The notes below the pieces were generated by a model that did no database searches, was not told the DNA's origin, and saw nothing but the letters and a program-made list of their open reading frames with translations. Of a stretch of 64,000 nt of DNA, positions 49,452 through 57,522 are shown in pieces. This DNA comes from Candidatus Manganitrophaceae bacterium (GTDB taxonomy: Bacteria; Nitrospirota; Nitrospiria; SBBL01; Manganitrophaceae). The stretch spans positions 124,001 through 188,000 of the forward strand of contig JACQEZ010000016.1 of assembly GCA_016200325.1 (NCBI GenBank). The letters run 5' to 3'. The position numbers were made by a program, and so were the translations under genes. Numbering within the stretch: the stretch's first letter is position 1; every line of letters begins with the position of its first letter.

Positions 49452-51535
49452 ACCTCTTTTCTCCCCGGCCAGACGGCGTTGAGAAAGGCCTGCCATCGAT
49501 TCGACCGATGAAGCACCTCCTCCCGGGCTGGCCGCGGCAGAGAAACCGGCGCTTCAGAAAGAGCGGGCTCCGGGTGGAGTGCTGATAACTTCATCCGCGA
49601 GCCTCGGAGGATATTTAAGATCACACCGATCCCCATGATCCCCCCCCCATACCAGACCCACAGCACCAACGGATTATGCAGGGCGCGTACCCGTGCCCAA
49701 CTGCCGTCGGGTGCCACTTCAGGAATCGTCAGAAAAATATGTCCCGTGTAGATTTGGTGAATGGCGGTCTCAGTGGTCGGCGTCTGTGAGACAGTGTAAA
49801 AACGCTTTTGAGGACGAAGCTGAGTGAGAAGGGTCTCTCCCTTATAGACATTAAAGAGGGCCTCTTGGCCTTCCCAGTTTACCCCCTCTGCGCCGTAAAG
49901 CCGAATCAATTTGATTCGGTAGGCGCCGAGCCCCGTCTCTTCCCCGGGCTTCATGATCAATACTTTTTCAGTTTGATAGATGGTAGAGAAGATAATTCCG
50001 ACGATCATCACCAGCACACCAATATGCGTGAGAATCCCCGCAAGCCGCCTCGGATTCTTTTTATAAGCGGTTAAAAATCCTTGAAGCGAACTGACCTGCT
50101 CCCGCTTCGCCCAGAAAACGGAGAGCTTGGCAAAATCGAGAAAGATCACGGCGGCGACGAAGCAGACCACGGTTAACCCGGCCAAAGCATAACTGTGCCG
50201 AATGCCGGCGATCAAAAAAAAGGCCAGACCTCCTAAGGCAATCAACCCCGGTATTAAGAAGAGCCCCTTCAAGCTCTGAATCGATGCCTTCCGCCACGGG
50301 ATATAAGGCCCAATCCCCATCAGAAAGACGAGACCGAGCGCCACCGGCATGAAAACGGTGTTGTAATAAGGAGGCCCCACTGAGACCTTTTTGAATTGCA
50401 GCGCTTCCGTCAGCAGAGGATAGAGGGTCCCGATGAAGACGGTGACCATGGCGACCAGGAAGAAAAGATTGTTGAAGAGGAAAATCGCCTCCCGGGAGAT
50501 CACCGAATCCATCTCAATCTGACTCTTCAGCTTGGCAGATCGAAAGATCAGCGTTCCAAAAGAAAGGAGCAACATGAAGGAAAGAAATCCGAGGATGAAA
50601 ACACCCCGGCCTGGGTCGGCGGCAAAGGAATGGACCGAGGAAAGAATGCCGCTTCGGACCAGGAACGTTCCGATGAGAGAGAGGGAGAAGGCCAGGATGA
50701 TGAGAAAGAGATTCCAAACCTTGAACATCTTCCTTGTTTCCTGCACCATCACCGAATGAAGAAAGGCGGTGGCGACGAGCCAAGGCATGAAGGCGGCATT
50801 TTCGACCGGATCCCATCCCCAATAGCCGCCCCAGCCGAGCTCATAATAAGCCCAGTAGCCCCCCATCAGAATTCCAATCGTCAAGCAGAGCCACGCCATC
50901 AGCGTCCACCGCTGCGTCGCCTTAATCCATTCTTCTCCCAAGCGCCCTGAAAAAAGAGCGGCCATTGCAAATGAAAATGGGATCGACAGCCCCACATAGC
51001 CGAGGTAGAGGAAGGGGGGGTGCATCACCATCGCAGGATCTTGTAGAAGGGGATTGAGATCCCTTCCATCCAGCGGAATCGGGAAGATCCTCTCGAAAGG
51101 GTTGGAGAGAAAGAGGATGAGGAGCAGAAATCCGCTCATCACCGTCGACTGCATGGCGATCAAATAAGGCATCACCGCCGGCTGTGTTTTCCAGTGAATT
51201 CGAGCTGCCAGCATGCAGAAGAACGACAGAATCCAGGACCAAAGAAGGAGGGAGCCCTCATGCCCCCCCCAAAGACCCGCCACCTTATAAAAGATCGGAA
51301 GCTTGCTGTTGGAAGTGGCATAGACATACTTTACAGAATAGTCCTGGGTCAAATAGGAGTATTCCATCGCCAACATCCCGATCGAGATGAGGACGAAATT
51401 CAGCGTGACCGCCTGACGGCCCACTTCGACCCAAACCGCCTCACGCCGCTTCAATCCGACGATGGGAGAGGCAATCCCGACCGCCGCAAGAATCAGCGCG
51501 GTAATGACGGCGAAATGGCCAAGCTCGATGATCAT
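49448..51535 (-). CDS. ccmF: Heme lyase subunit CcmF
   Basis: The 695-residue, multi-helix protein attaches heme to apocytochrome c. It carries the tryptophan-rich WWD domain (ELGWGGYWGWDPVENAAFMPWL, about residues 230-252), GLWGGHEGSLLLWSW, and histidines in the flanking periplasmic loops. A C-terminal periplasmic segment (about 550-630) precedes the last helix. The length is slightly above typical because of the C-terminal tail. Confidence 0.96.
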   Translation of the reverse strand: MIIELGHFAVITALILAAVGIASPIVGLKRREAVWVEVGRQAVTLNFVLISIGMLAMEYSYLTQDYSVKYVYATSNSKLPIFYKVAGLWGGHEGSLLLWSWILSFFCMLAARIHWKTQPAVMPYLIAMQSTVMSGFLLLILFLSNPFERIFPIPLDGRDLNPLLQDPAMVMHPPFLYLGYVGLSIPFSFAMAALFSGRLGEEWIKATQRWTLMAWLCLTIGILMGGYWAYYELGWGGYWGWDPVENAAFMPWLVATAFLHSVMVQETRKMFKVWNLFLIILAFSLSLIGTFLVRSGILSSVHSFAADPGRGVFILGFLSFMLLLSFGTLIFRSAKLKSQIEMDSVISREAIFLFNNLFFLVAMVTVFIGTLYPLLTEALQFKKVSVGPPYYNTVFMPVALGLVFLMGIGPYIPWRKASIQSLKGLFLIPGLIALGGLAFFLIAGIRHSYALAGLTVVCFVAAVIFLDFAKLSVFWAKREQVSSLQGFLTAYKKNPRRLAGILTHIGVLVMIVGIIFSTIYQTEKVLIMKPGEETGLGAYRIKLIRLYGAEGVNWEGQEALFNVYKGETLLTQLRPQKRFYTVSQTPTTETAIHQIYTGHIFLTIPEVAPDGSWARVRALHNPLVLWVWYGGGIMGIGVILNILRGSRMKLSALHPEPALSEAPVSLPRPAREEVLHRSNRWQAFLNAVWPGRKEV

Positions 51536-51625
51536 TTATCTGGACCTCCATGAGCGACCCTGCAAAAGACCCTTCGAAATAGGCTCTTCGAGGTCCCCGG
51601 CTCTTTGATGTTCGGAACTTCCACT

Positions 51626-52081
51626 TTAATCGACTTTCAAGGTCTTGAAGAAGTCCTTCTTCGGGAGCGCTCCACCGGCCTTCTTCATTTCGACCGGCAT
51701 GTAATCTTCCGAGTGCTTCGCCATAATCATTTGGGAATGAAAGGTCCGATCGGCATCCCAGAATCCTTCGACAACGGCCCCTTGTCCTTCTTTAAAGAGA
51801 TCGGGCGGCACCCCTTCAAAAGCAACCGGGATCTTCTCAGCCCCATCGGTCAGATCGAACGTCAACTGCAAGGTATTCGGGACCACTTTCAGGCTATTCT
51901 TCACCACCAGTCCGGCCACCCGAACCTTCTTGCCATAATGATCGGGAGCAAAGGTGACCACCTCGGAGGGGGTGACAAAATAGATCAGATTTTTACCGAA
52001 ATTGCCGAAGACCAGGTATCCGACCCCACCGACGACGATCAGGATGCTGATGATGATCGCTGTTTTCTTACCGCCTTTCAA
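51626..52081 (-). CDS. ccmE: Heme chaperone CcmE
   Basis: The 151-residue protein has an N-terminal anchor (about 8-25) and an OB-fold domain ending in the heme-binding motif H123-S-E-D-Y127 (AKHSEDYMP), the HxxxY site that binds heme covalently. It overlaps the preceding CcmE/CcmD-like fusion gene by 14 bases. A 90-base gap separates it from ccmF. Confidence 0.95.
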   Translation of the reverse strand: MKGGKKTAIIISILIVVGGVGYLVFGNFGKNLIYFVTPSEVVTFAPDHYGKKVRVAGLVVKNSLKVVPNTLQLTFDLTDGAEKIPVAFEGVPPDLFKEGQGAVVEGFWDADRTFHSQMIMAKHSEDYMPVEMKKAGGALPKKDFFKTLKVD

Positions 52082-52583
52082 GTTGCTCCTCCGCCAGCTG
52101 CTCCGGCTGATAGACCTTTTCCTCTTTAATAAGAATATATAACAATGCGACTTTCCGTTCCATATTAAAAAGGAAAAGCCCCATCGGAAGCAATGAGATC
52201 AGATATGCCGCCGTCACAAACCCATAATTCGGCACGAGCGCAAGTTTTTCCGATTCGAAGGTTTGCGTGGTTGAATTCCATTTTCCGACCACCACCACGG
52301 TTTTTAAATCTCTCAGGTTCTCGGCCTCTTCTCCCTGGTATTGGACACCGATCTTCGCCCCCTCCCCAGAGAGCTGAAACCCGATCGGCTTCCCTTCGGC
52401 CTCTTTGATCACACTCCCGGCTTCCACCATTCCCAGGACCCGGACCATCTGTGTCGGCTGCTCGCGAAGAAGCCGATCCGGAGAAATCGCCGTGACGTCC
52501 CGATTGTATCGCTGAATTCCAAAGATCCCGATGGTGGCTGCAACAATCAGGACACCTCCCCACCGGATGTAAAACCATTTCAT
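52068..52583 (-). CDS. CcmE-like OB-fold protein fused to a CcmD-like membrane segment
   Basis: The 171-residue protein has a first membrane helix (8-24), then an OB-like domain (about 40-118; VRVLGMVEAGSVIKEAEGKPIGFQL, TVVVVGKWNSTTQTFESEKLALV). The layout parallels CcmE, but at the heme site VPNY stands where CcmE has KHSEDY, so no heme-binding histidine remains. A second helix follows (about 122-140, GFVTAAYLISLLPMGLFLFNMERK) with a charged tail, reminiscent of CcmD. It lies between ccmC and ccmE, where ccmD normally sits. A fusion that replaces CcmD is my interpretation. Confidence 0.65.
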   Translation of the reverse strand: MKWFYIRWGGVLIVAATIGIFGIQRYNRDVTAISPDRLLREQPTQMVRVLGMVEAGSVIKEAEGKPIGFQLSGEGAKIGVQYQGEEAENLRDLKTVVVVGKWNSTTQTFESEKLALVPNYGFVTAAYLISLLPMGLFLFNMERKVALLYILIKEEKVYQPEQLAEEQLERR

Positions 52584-52586
52584 TGT

Positions 52587-52640
52587 CGGGTGGCCGCTCC
52601 TTCTCCTAGGCTACGGGTGGCCGCTCCTTCCTTTAGGCCA
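52587..52640. repeat. 27-bp tandem repeat between ccmC and the CcmE-like gene
   Basis: Two adjacent 27-bp units (52587-52613 and 52614-52640) begin with the same 17 bases (CGGGTGGCCGCTCCTTC) and end with similar TAGGC(T/C)A. On the minus strand each copy contains an AAGGAG-like sequence, the nearer one just ahead of the CcmE-like start codon. Confidence 0.75.
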
Positions 52641-52647
52641 TCGGTTC

Positions 52648-53361
52648 TCATAGATGAACTTTGCTGAGCATCCGTCCCCGTTTTGCTTCGAGCAGGTGTT
52701 GAAGATAGAGCATCTGCGTCCGGACCATCAGCATATAAGCAAACAGAAGATAAAACCCGACCGACATCAAAAGCAGCGGAATCAGCATGTCGCGTGCGAT
52801 GCTGACCCCCCGGGTCGAAATAGAGAGAGGCTGGTGTAGCGTCCGCCACCATTCGACCGAAAAATGGATGATCGGCAGGTCGACAAAACCGATAATGGCA
52901 ATGATGGCGGCATAGGTCGCCTCCTTCTCCTTATCTTCCAGGAACGTTCGAAGCATTAAATATCCAACCAAGATCAGGAGCATAATGGCGAAGGAGATCA
53001 ACCGGGGATCCCATGTCCACCAGGTATTCCAGGTCGGCTTTGCCCAAATCGAGCCGGTAATGAGCGCCACGAGCGTAAAGAAAACGCCAATCCCGGCCGC
53101 CGCGTGGGACATATTATCGACGATCGGATCGCGCTTCCAGAGATACCAAACGCTCCCGCCGAAGAGGACGGTATAGGCGAACATGGCACTCTGTGCGGCG
53201 GGGACATGAATATACATGATTCGGACCACCTCTCCCTGGTAATAATCGGGCGACGAGGTGACCAGACCCATGTAGAGGCCGACCATGATCAGAAGCCCGG
53301 CGGCGACACCGAACCATCCTTCGTAGCGTTGAAGCCTTGCAATGAGACGACTGACAATCAT
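52648..53361 (-). CDS. ccmC: Heme export/handling protein CcmC
   Basis: The 237-residue, six-helix protein has the WWD motif WAKPTWNTWWTWDPRLISFAIML and flanking periplasmic histidines (YIHVPAAQSAMFAY, IIHFSVEWWRTLHQP). It loads heme onto CcmE. ATG 53361 follows the ccmB stop by 4 bases; the longer frame start at 53388 lies inside ccmB. Confidence 0.95.
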   Translation of the reverse strand: MIVSRLIARLQRYEGWFGVAAGLLIMVGLYMGLVTSSPDYYQGEVVRIMYIHVPAAQSAMFAYTVLFGGSVWYLWKRDPIVDNMSHAAAGIGVFFTLVALITGSIWAKPTWNTWWTWDPRLISFAIMLLILVGYLMLRTFLEDKEKEATYAAIIAIIGFVDLPIIHFSVEWWRTLHQPLSISTRGVSIARDMLIPLLLMSVGFYLLFAYMLMVRTQMLYLQHLLEAKRGRMLSKVHL

Positions 53362-53365
53362 CTTA

Positions 53366-54043
53366 TTAATAATCCAGGATAAATTCAAATACCCAAAAAG
53401 AAATGGTCACAAAAATGAGGTCGAAGACGATCAGCAATTTGATCCAATCAAGATAGAGCGGAAGGGGATCGCCGTTGAATACGCCGCGCGTCGCTTCAAC
53501 CGCGCCGATAAAAATCGGCACGGCCAGCGGCAAGAGGAGAATTGGAAACATCACCTCCCTTGCTCGGATCTGAACCGTCAGGGCGGAAAAAAGGGTGCCT
53601 AATGCCGAAAGTCCGATCGTCGCCGCCAGAGATATTAGCAGAATCATCGGCGTCTTTTCAAGTACATCCAGGTTGAAGAAGAGGATAAACATCGGAAAGA
53701 GGATGATTTCCACAATTAACATGAAAAGGGCATTACCGGCAAACTTTCCAAGGTAAATCGCACCCTTGGGCACCGGAAGCATCTGGAAATATTCCATGCA
53801 GTCGTTATGTACTTCGGCCAAGAAAGATTTCCCTAATCCAATAATCCCGGTGAACCCGAACGCAATCCAGATAATCCCGGGCATCAGTTCACGGCTGCTC
53901 TTTGCATCCATCGAGAAGCTGAAGCTAAAAATCAAGATCACAATCAGCGCAAAAAAGAACATGGAAGAGATGTTTTCACGGCTGCGGAGCTCGCTTAATA
54001 GATCCTTCCATGCAATCCATTGAATCACCCTAAAAAAGTGCAT
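53366..54043 (-). CDS. ccmB: Heme exporter membrane subunit CcmB
   Basis: The 225-residue ABC permease subunit has six helices. It opens with IAWKDLLSELRSRENISSMFFFALIVILIFSFSF and contains EYFQMLPVPKGAIYLGKF, both characteristic. It pairs with CcmA to release heme-loaded CcmE. It overlaps ccmA by 14 bases. Confidence 0.94.
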   Translation of the reverse strand: MHFFRVIQWIAWKDLLSELRSRENISSMFFFALIVILIFSFSFSMDAKSSRELMPGIIWIAFGFTGIIGLGKSFLAEVHNDCMEYFQMLPVPKGAIYLGKFAGNALFMLIVEIILFPMFILFFNLDVLEKTPMILLISLAATIGLSALGTLFSALTVQIRAREVMFPILLLPLAVPIFIGAVEATRGVFNGDPLPLYLDWIKLLIVFDLIFVTISFWVFEFILDY

Positions 54044-54707
54044 GTTCCGCCAGTAGTTCTTTTACGGCCAGTTCGTTCAGCCCCCCCCGGTTCAGAACAC
54101 CGGCACGATGGGCCACTTCCGCCGTCTTCGCCCGGTCGTGCGCCGTCAGAAGGACCGTCATTCCCCCTTGAGCCACCTCTCGGATAAATCCATTCACCAT
54201 ATCGACCCCCCGTTCATCGAGTGAAGCATAGGCCTCATCTAAAAGGAGCACTTTGGGGCGGACCAACATCGCCTTGGCGATCGAGAGGCGTTTTTTCATC
54301 CCTGCAGAGAGATATCGGCTCTTTAGCGCGGCGAAGGCGCCGATGCCGACCCGGTCGAGCGCCAGTTTCATCTCCCGTTCGGTCGGATTTCCTCCACGAA
54401 GGCCGATGGCAAAACGGATATTTTCCAGAACGGTTAGATCATCATAGAGGTAGGAGCCGTGGCTGATGAGAAAGAGAGATTCGCGGACCTTTATCCGCTC
54501 GCGAGAGCCGTCGAATCCGTTAATTTCGAATCGTCCGGAGGTGGGGCGGTGGAGCGTCGCCAGGATCCTCAGGAGGGTCGTCTTCCCGGCGCCATTCGGG
54601 CCAAACAGGGCATAACATTCGCCCTCCTTCACCTCCAAAGAGATCCGATTGAGGACCTGATAGTGCTGGAAGGACTTACTTAGCTCTATTCCTCGAATCG
54701 CCGCCAT
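54030..54707 (-). CDS. ccmA: Heme exporter ATP-binding subunit CcmA
   Basis: The 225-residue ABC ATPase has Walker A GPNGAGKTTL (residues 36-45), the signature YLSAGMKKRLSIAKA, Walker B VLLLDEAYASLD and the switch region LLTAHDRAK. The signature begins LSAG rather than LSGG, as is often seen in CcmA. It is the first gene of the ccm operon, preceded by a good promoter. Confidence 0.94.
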   Translation of the reverse strand: MAAIRGIELSKSFQHYQVLNRISLEVKEGECYALFGPNGAGKTTLLRILATLHRPTSGRFEINGFDGSRERIKVRESLFLISHGSYLYDDLTVLENIRFAIGLRGGNPTEREMKLALDRVGIGAFAALKSRYLSAGMKKRLSIAKAMLVRPKVLLLDEAYASLDERGVDMVNGFIREVAQGGMTVLLTAHDRAKTAEVAHRAGVLNRGGLNELAVKELLAEHALF

Positions 54708-54781
54708 TGTTGAAGTAAGTCCATCTCCCGAGCAAAACGGAACCGCTCAGGAATCTGCGCCCTCTGCCCTAAAGTGGCCGA

Positions 54782-54810
54782 ATAGTAACATGGTTCCAGA
54801 GGAGGGTCAA
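54782..54810 (-). promoter_or_regulatory. ccm operon promoter
   Basis: Minus-strand TTGACC (54810-54805), a 17-base spacer and TACTAT (54787-54782, preceded by TGT as an extended -10) predict a start near 54775, a leader of about 68 nt before ccmA. Confidence 0.6.
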
Positions 54811-54831
54811 GCCAGCGACCCCTTTCAAAAC

Positions 54832-54881
54832 CGGAAGAAAAAAGAATCTCTTTTTAAGAGAGATGCCGCTATTAAAGCGGC
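54832..54881 (-). terminator. Tandem-hairpin terminator after the FmdB-type gene
   Basis: GCCGCT/AGCGGC (54865-54870 and 54876-54881, 5-base loop) is followed on the minus strand by a second stem (TCTCTT/AAGAGA, 54847-54861) and then TTCTTTTTTCTTCC. It ends the fmdB-type transcript before the ccm promoter. Confidence 0.7.
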
Positions 54882-54941
54882 CTGATAATCTTGTTGACGG
54901 CCCATCGGAGAAAGGGGTATCTTCCGACTAAGAAATGGGGG

Positions 54942-55163
54942 TCATCCGCAGCAGCCTCCGGCATGGGAATGGCCGCCGGAAGGTCCGGGTGAAGCGGTGG
55001 GGCCGTCGGACCCATTCGCCTTAGATGCGAAGGTGGAGAAGAGACGCTCGCTTTTCTGCGCGCCGCAATGCGGACAGGGGGTCTCCTCCGGTTTTGCCGA
55101 AAGGGGCTGGAGGAGTGTAAACGGCTGTTTGCACTCTCGGCAGGTATATTCATAGATCGGCAC
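54942..55163 (-). CDS. FmdB-type zinc-ribbon protein with a His/Cys-rich tail
   Basis: The 73-residue protein starts at GTG 55163 behind GAGGAGG. It contains the FmdB zinc ribbon: PIYEYTCREC (C8, C11) and TPCPHCG. A Gly/Ser/Pro-rich tail follows, ending HSHAGGCCG, a likely metal-binding end found in some relatives. The function of the family is unclear. The longer frame upstream (to 55229) adds nothing family-like. Confidence 0.85.
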   Translation of the reverse strand: MPIYEYTCRECKQPFTLLQPLSAKPEETPCPHCGAQKSERLFSTFASKANGSDGPTASPGPSGGHSHAGGCCG

Positions 55164-55213
55164 GGTGTCCTCCTCGCTTCTGTTTGGCAGCCTGGTGTGA
55201 CTGCTGGCTGCTA

Positions 55214-55242
55214 TTGATACCACATCCAATTGACCTTTTCAA
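55214..55242 (-). promoter_or_regulatory. Promoter of the FmdB-type gene
   Basis: Minus-strand TTGAAA (55242-55237), a 17-base spacer and TATCAA (55219-55214) predict a start near 55207, about 45 nt before the GTG. Confidence 0.45.
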
Positions 55243-55279
55243 GGAGAGCCCGAATCGCATTTTACGGTCTAAGCCATTG

Positions 55280-55948
55280 ATGCGGCGGCCCGCTCTTTCA
55301 CTCTTCCTCCTCCTTTTAATCGGCCTCAGTACCGGGCCCACCGAGCCGGGCACGGTCGGTGAAGAACCGACGATCGATACGAACGCCTTACGCTACCCCG
55401 TCGTTCCGATCGGAACCATCATCCCCCAGCCCTCTGAAACTTTTTCCGATGAACCGACTCCTGTCAAAATTCGTATCGTGAATCGAGGGACAAAACCGAT
55501 TTATCTGCAAGGATTCCGTCAAGGGAAGGAGCAGGTCCAAATTTATCTCTACCACCGGGAAGCAAAAGGGGGCTGGAAACCCTTTTTCGACTCTCTCCCC
55601 TGCGATCTTCCCACCTGCCGCACCCTTCACGCTCCTCCCAAAGCCTGCCCGAAGCCGACCCCCTTTGTGGTAAAGCTCGGTCCGATGGGAAACGCCGATT
55701 CGATCAGAGAGGTCTCCTGGGGAGGATTTCTTTATCAACGAAGCGAGGCGACTCAGGAAGACCGAGGACATCGCTACTGTTACAAGGGATCGGTCCCCAA
55801 GGCAGGACGGATGCGGGTGGAGGTGGAATTCTCCGATTCCATCCAGAGGGGAGGAGAGAAAAACGGAATCATCGGCGCGCGGGACCATGCCGTGATCGAA
55901 TTTGATCTTCCCCCTTCCCAGCCTCAGTACGATATCGTGATTAAATAA
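55280..55948 (+). CDS. Exported protein of unknown function
   Basis: The 222-residue protein starting at ATG 55280 has a signal peptide (MRRPALSLFLLLLIGLSTG). A beta-rich body follows, with TPVKIRIVNRGTKPIYLQGF and VRVEVEFSD-type strands and a cluster of four cysteines in CDLPTCRTLHAPPKAC. It resembles the intracellular-proteinase-inhibitor or Ig-like folds in pattern only; I do not recognise a family. It is divergent from the FmdB-type gene and convergent with the TIGR02757-type gene. Confidence 0.7.
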   Translation: MRRPALSLFLLLLIGLSTGPTEPGTVGEEPTIDTNALRYPVVPIGTIIPQPSETFSDEPTPVKIRIVNRGTKPIYLQGFRQGKEQVQIYLYHREAKGGWKPFFDSLPCDLPTCRTLHAPPKACPKPTPFVVKLGPMGNADSIREVSWGGFLYQRSEATQEDRGHRYCYKGSVPKAGRMRVEVEFSDSIQRGGEKNGIIGARDHAVIEFDLPPSQPQYDIVIK

Positions 55949-55980
55949 ACCGGCTCAGCATCTTCGAGTGAAGAGAAAAC

Positions 55981-56913
55981 CTAGACGGGGAGAACGGTTG
56001 GCCCCAGACAGGGTGTCTTAAGCGATTTTCCGATCGCACGGCGGCCCCGCCGGCAAGCGCCGAGAAGGGGGCATGCCTGGCATTTTGAGCGGTTTTTCTC
56101 CGGCGGGCAGGCCCCCGAGATGCCAAGGTGGCAGAGGGGAAAGTCATATCGAAGCGGGTCGACCGGATCCAAGGTTTTAAGGCTTTCGGTGATCTCCTTC
56201 GCCATCTTCCAATCGGGGCTCTTCCTTCGCGTTAGTCCGAGATAGCGCGCGATTCGGATGATGTGGGTATCCAGCGGAATAATCAGCTTGCTCGGCGGAA
56301 TCGTACTCCAGAGGCCAAAATCAACCCCATCGTTCGGCCGAATCATCCATCTCAGATAAAGATTCGATCTCTTGCAAGCGCTCCCGTGTGCCGGTGAGGA
56401 GAGCAGGTGGCGGAGTCCATCTGGCAGGATGTTCTTCCCATAGATGGGGGCCAGATCAACGGCGGTCACCTTCTCAATAAACCGGGAGAGGGTGGGGCCG
56501 AGATCCTCCTCCTCTTCACGGTAGAGGGAGCGAATGAGATCGCCGACCGAGCCGAACCGCTGAACCACCCGGCTCATCAGAAAAATAAAACAGAGGAGAT
56601 CCTCCGTCGCACTGAGTCGATAATAGATCCCCTCGAATCGTCGACGCTCCCGCTTCGGGTCAAAACGGGAGAGATAGGTATAAGGTCCCCCTTCCATCAG
56701 CGCCAGGATCTTCTCGACCGCCGCCTTGAAGAGGTCAACCCGGCCATACGCCATCGCCGAGGCGAGCCAGCCGACCAGTTCTATCTCTTTTGGATCGTCA
56801 TAACGATGCGGAAACTCGATCGGGTCTGCTTTGATTCGATCGATCTGTGGGCGGGATTGGTAAAAAGATTCCAAGAGCGGCGCGAGCCGCTCCCGTTGCT
56901 GCCGTGTCATCAA
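55981..56913 (-). CDS. TIGR02757/DUF2400-family protein
   Basis: The 310-residue protein belongs to a conserved family with a DNA-glycosylase-like helical fold. Visible marks are DPIEFPHRYDDPKEIELVGWLASAMAYGRVD, KRSNLYLRWMIRPNDGVDFGLW, IPLDTHIIRIARYLGLTRRKSPDW and a C-terminal cysteine cluster (CHLGISGACPP, CQACPLLGAC), as in iron-sulfur HhH proteins. The biochemical role is not established. The start is ATG 56913 or 56910. Confidence 0.88.
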   Translation of the reverse strand: MMTRQQRERLAPLLESFYQSRPQIDRIKADPIEFPHRYDDPKEIELVGWLASAMAYGRVDLFKAAVEKILALMEGGPYTYLSRFDPKRERRRFEGIYYRLSATEDLLCFIFLMSRVVQRFGSVGDLIRSLYREEEEDLGPTLSRFIEKVTAVDLAPIYGKNILPDGLRHLLSSPAHGSACKRSNLYLRWMIRPNDGVDFGLWSTIPPSKLIIPLDTHIIRIARYLGLTRRKSPDWKMAKEITESLKTLDPVDPLRYDFPLCHLGISGACPPEKNRSKCQACPLLGACRRGRRAIGKSLKTPCLGPTVLPV

Positions 56914-56959
56914 ATGAACTTATCCTTATAACAAACCGATGTCAACGCGTGCATCGTCC

Positions 56960-57364
56960 TCAAGAAATCCCTGCCTGCTTTTGAATCCATCGAACATAGG
57001 GGATGATTTCATCCACCTCTTGCGGAGAGACGCCGTCGAGCTTTGGCATATCGCCAAAATTCCAATGATGAGAGCGCACCCCCCGCTGAGGGGCCATTCG
57101 GAAGGCGACGTCACCATGATGGCTCGGCTCATAGATCTTCGAGAGAAAAGAAGGACCATGATCGGTTCCACGCGCCCCTTCCCCATGACAGCGCGCACAA
57201 TGGGTGTTAAAGAGCGCCTCCCCTTTGGCAAACTCGGCCGGCGCTTTCGGCACCGGGCCTGCGGAGGCGCCCCCTGAAGGCGACGGCGACCCGCTGCAGC
57301 CGGCCAGAAAAAAGGTAAACAGAAGCAATGCTGTGTTCCATTTCGTCCATTTCGTCCATCTCAT
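56960..57364 (-). CDS. Monoheme c-type cytochrome lipoprotein
   Basis: The 134-residue protein has a lipoprotein signal (FFLAGCSGS lipobox) and one heme-binding CARCH motif. A plausible axial methionine lies in FGDMPKLDGVSPQEVDEI and a C-terminal helix in PYVRWIQ. The class I fold suggests a small periplasmic electron carrier matured by the ccm system nearby. ATG 57364 begins MRWTKWTKW, a short duplication encoded by a 9-bp direct repeat. Longer starts overlap the divergent RNR region. Confidence 0.88.
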   Translation of the reverse strand: MRWTKWTKWNTALLLFTFFLAGCSGSPSPSGGASAGPVPKAPAEFAKGEALFNTHCARCHGEGARGTDHGPSFLSKIYEPSHHGDVAFRMAPQRGVRSHHWNFGDMPKLDGVSPQEVDEIIPYVRWIQKQAGIS

Positions 57365-57468
57365 CAGGGATCTCTCCGTTGAAAAGTGAATCGCCGCTAT
57401 CATATCGAGGGTTACCGATGGAGTCAATCGAACCACGCGAACCGAGGGAACCACGCCACCCTGCCGAC

Positions 57469-57497
57469 TTGACTCCCCCTTTTTCCCCCGATATGAT
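57469..57497 (+). promoter_or_regulatory. Promoter of the ribonucleotide reductase gene
   Basis: TTGACT (57469-57474), a 17-base pyrimidine-rich spacer and TATGAT (57492-57497) predict a start near 57504. A GAGGA ribosome site (57511-57515) and ATG 57523 follow. Confidence 0.65.
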
Positions 57498-57522
57498 CAG
57501 ATTAAGAACCGAGGAATCGACG

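Noticed and set aside
51184-51553. Plus-strand frames over the start of ccmF
   Set aside because: They are shadows of the ccmF membrane helices; the Pro/Arg-rich products have no motif.
57365-57520. Cobalamin riboswitch or NrdR box ahead of the class II RNR
   Set aside because: The space is too short for a cobalamin riboswitch and no B12-box or NrdR-like sequence was found. Only a promoter is visible.
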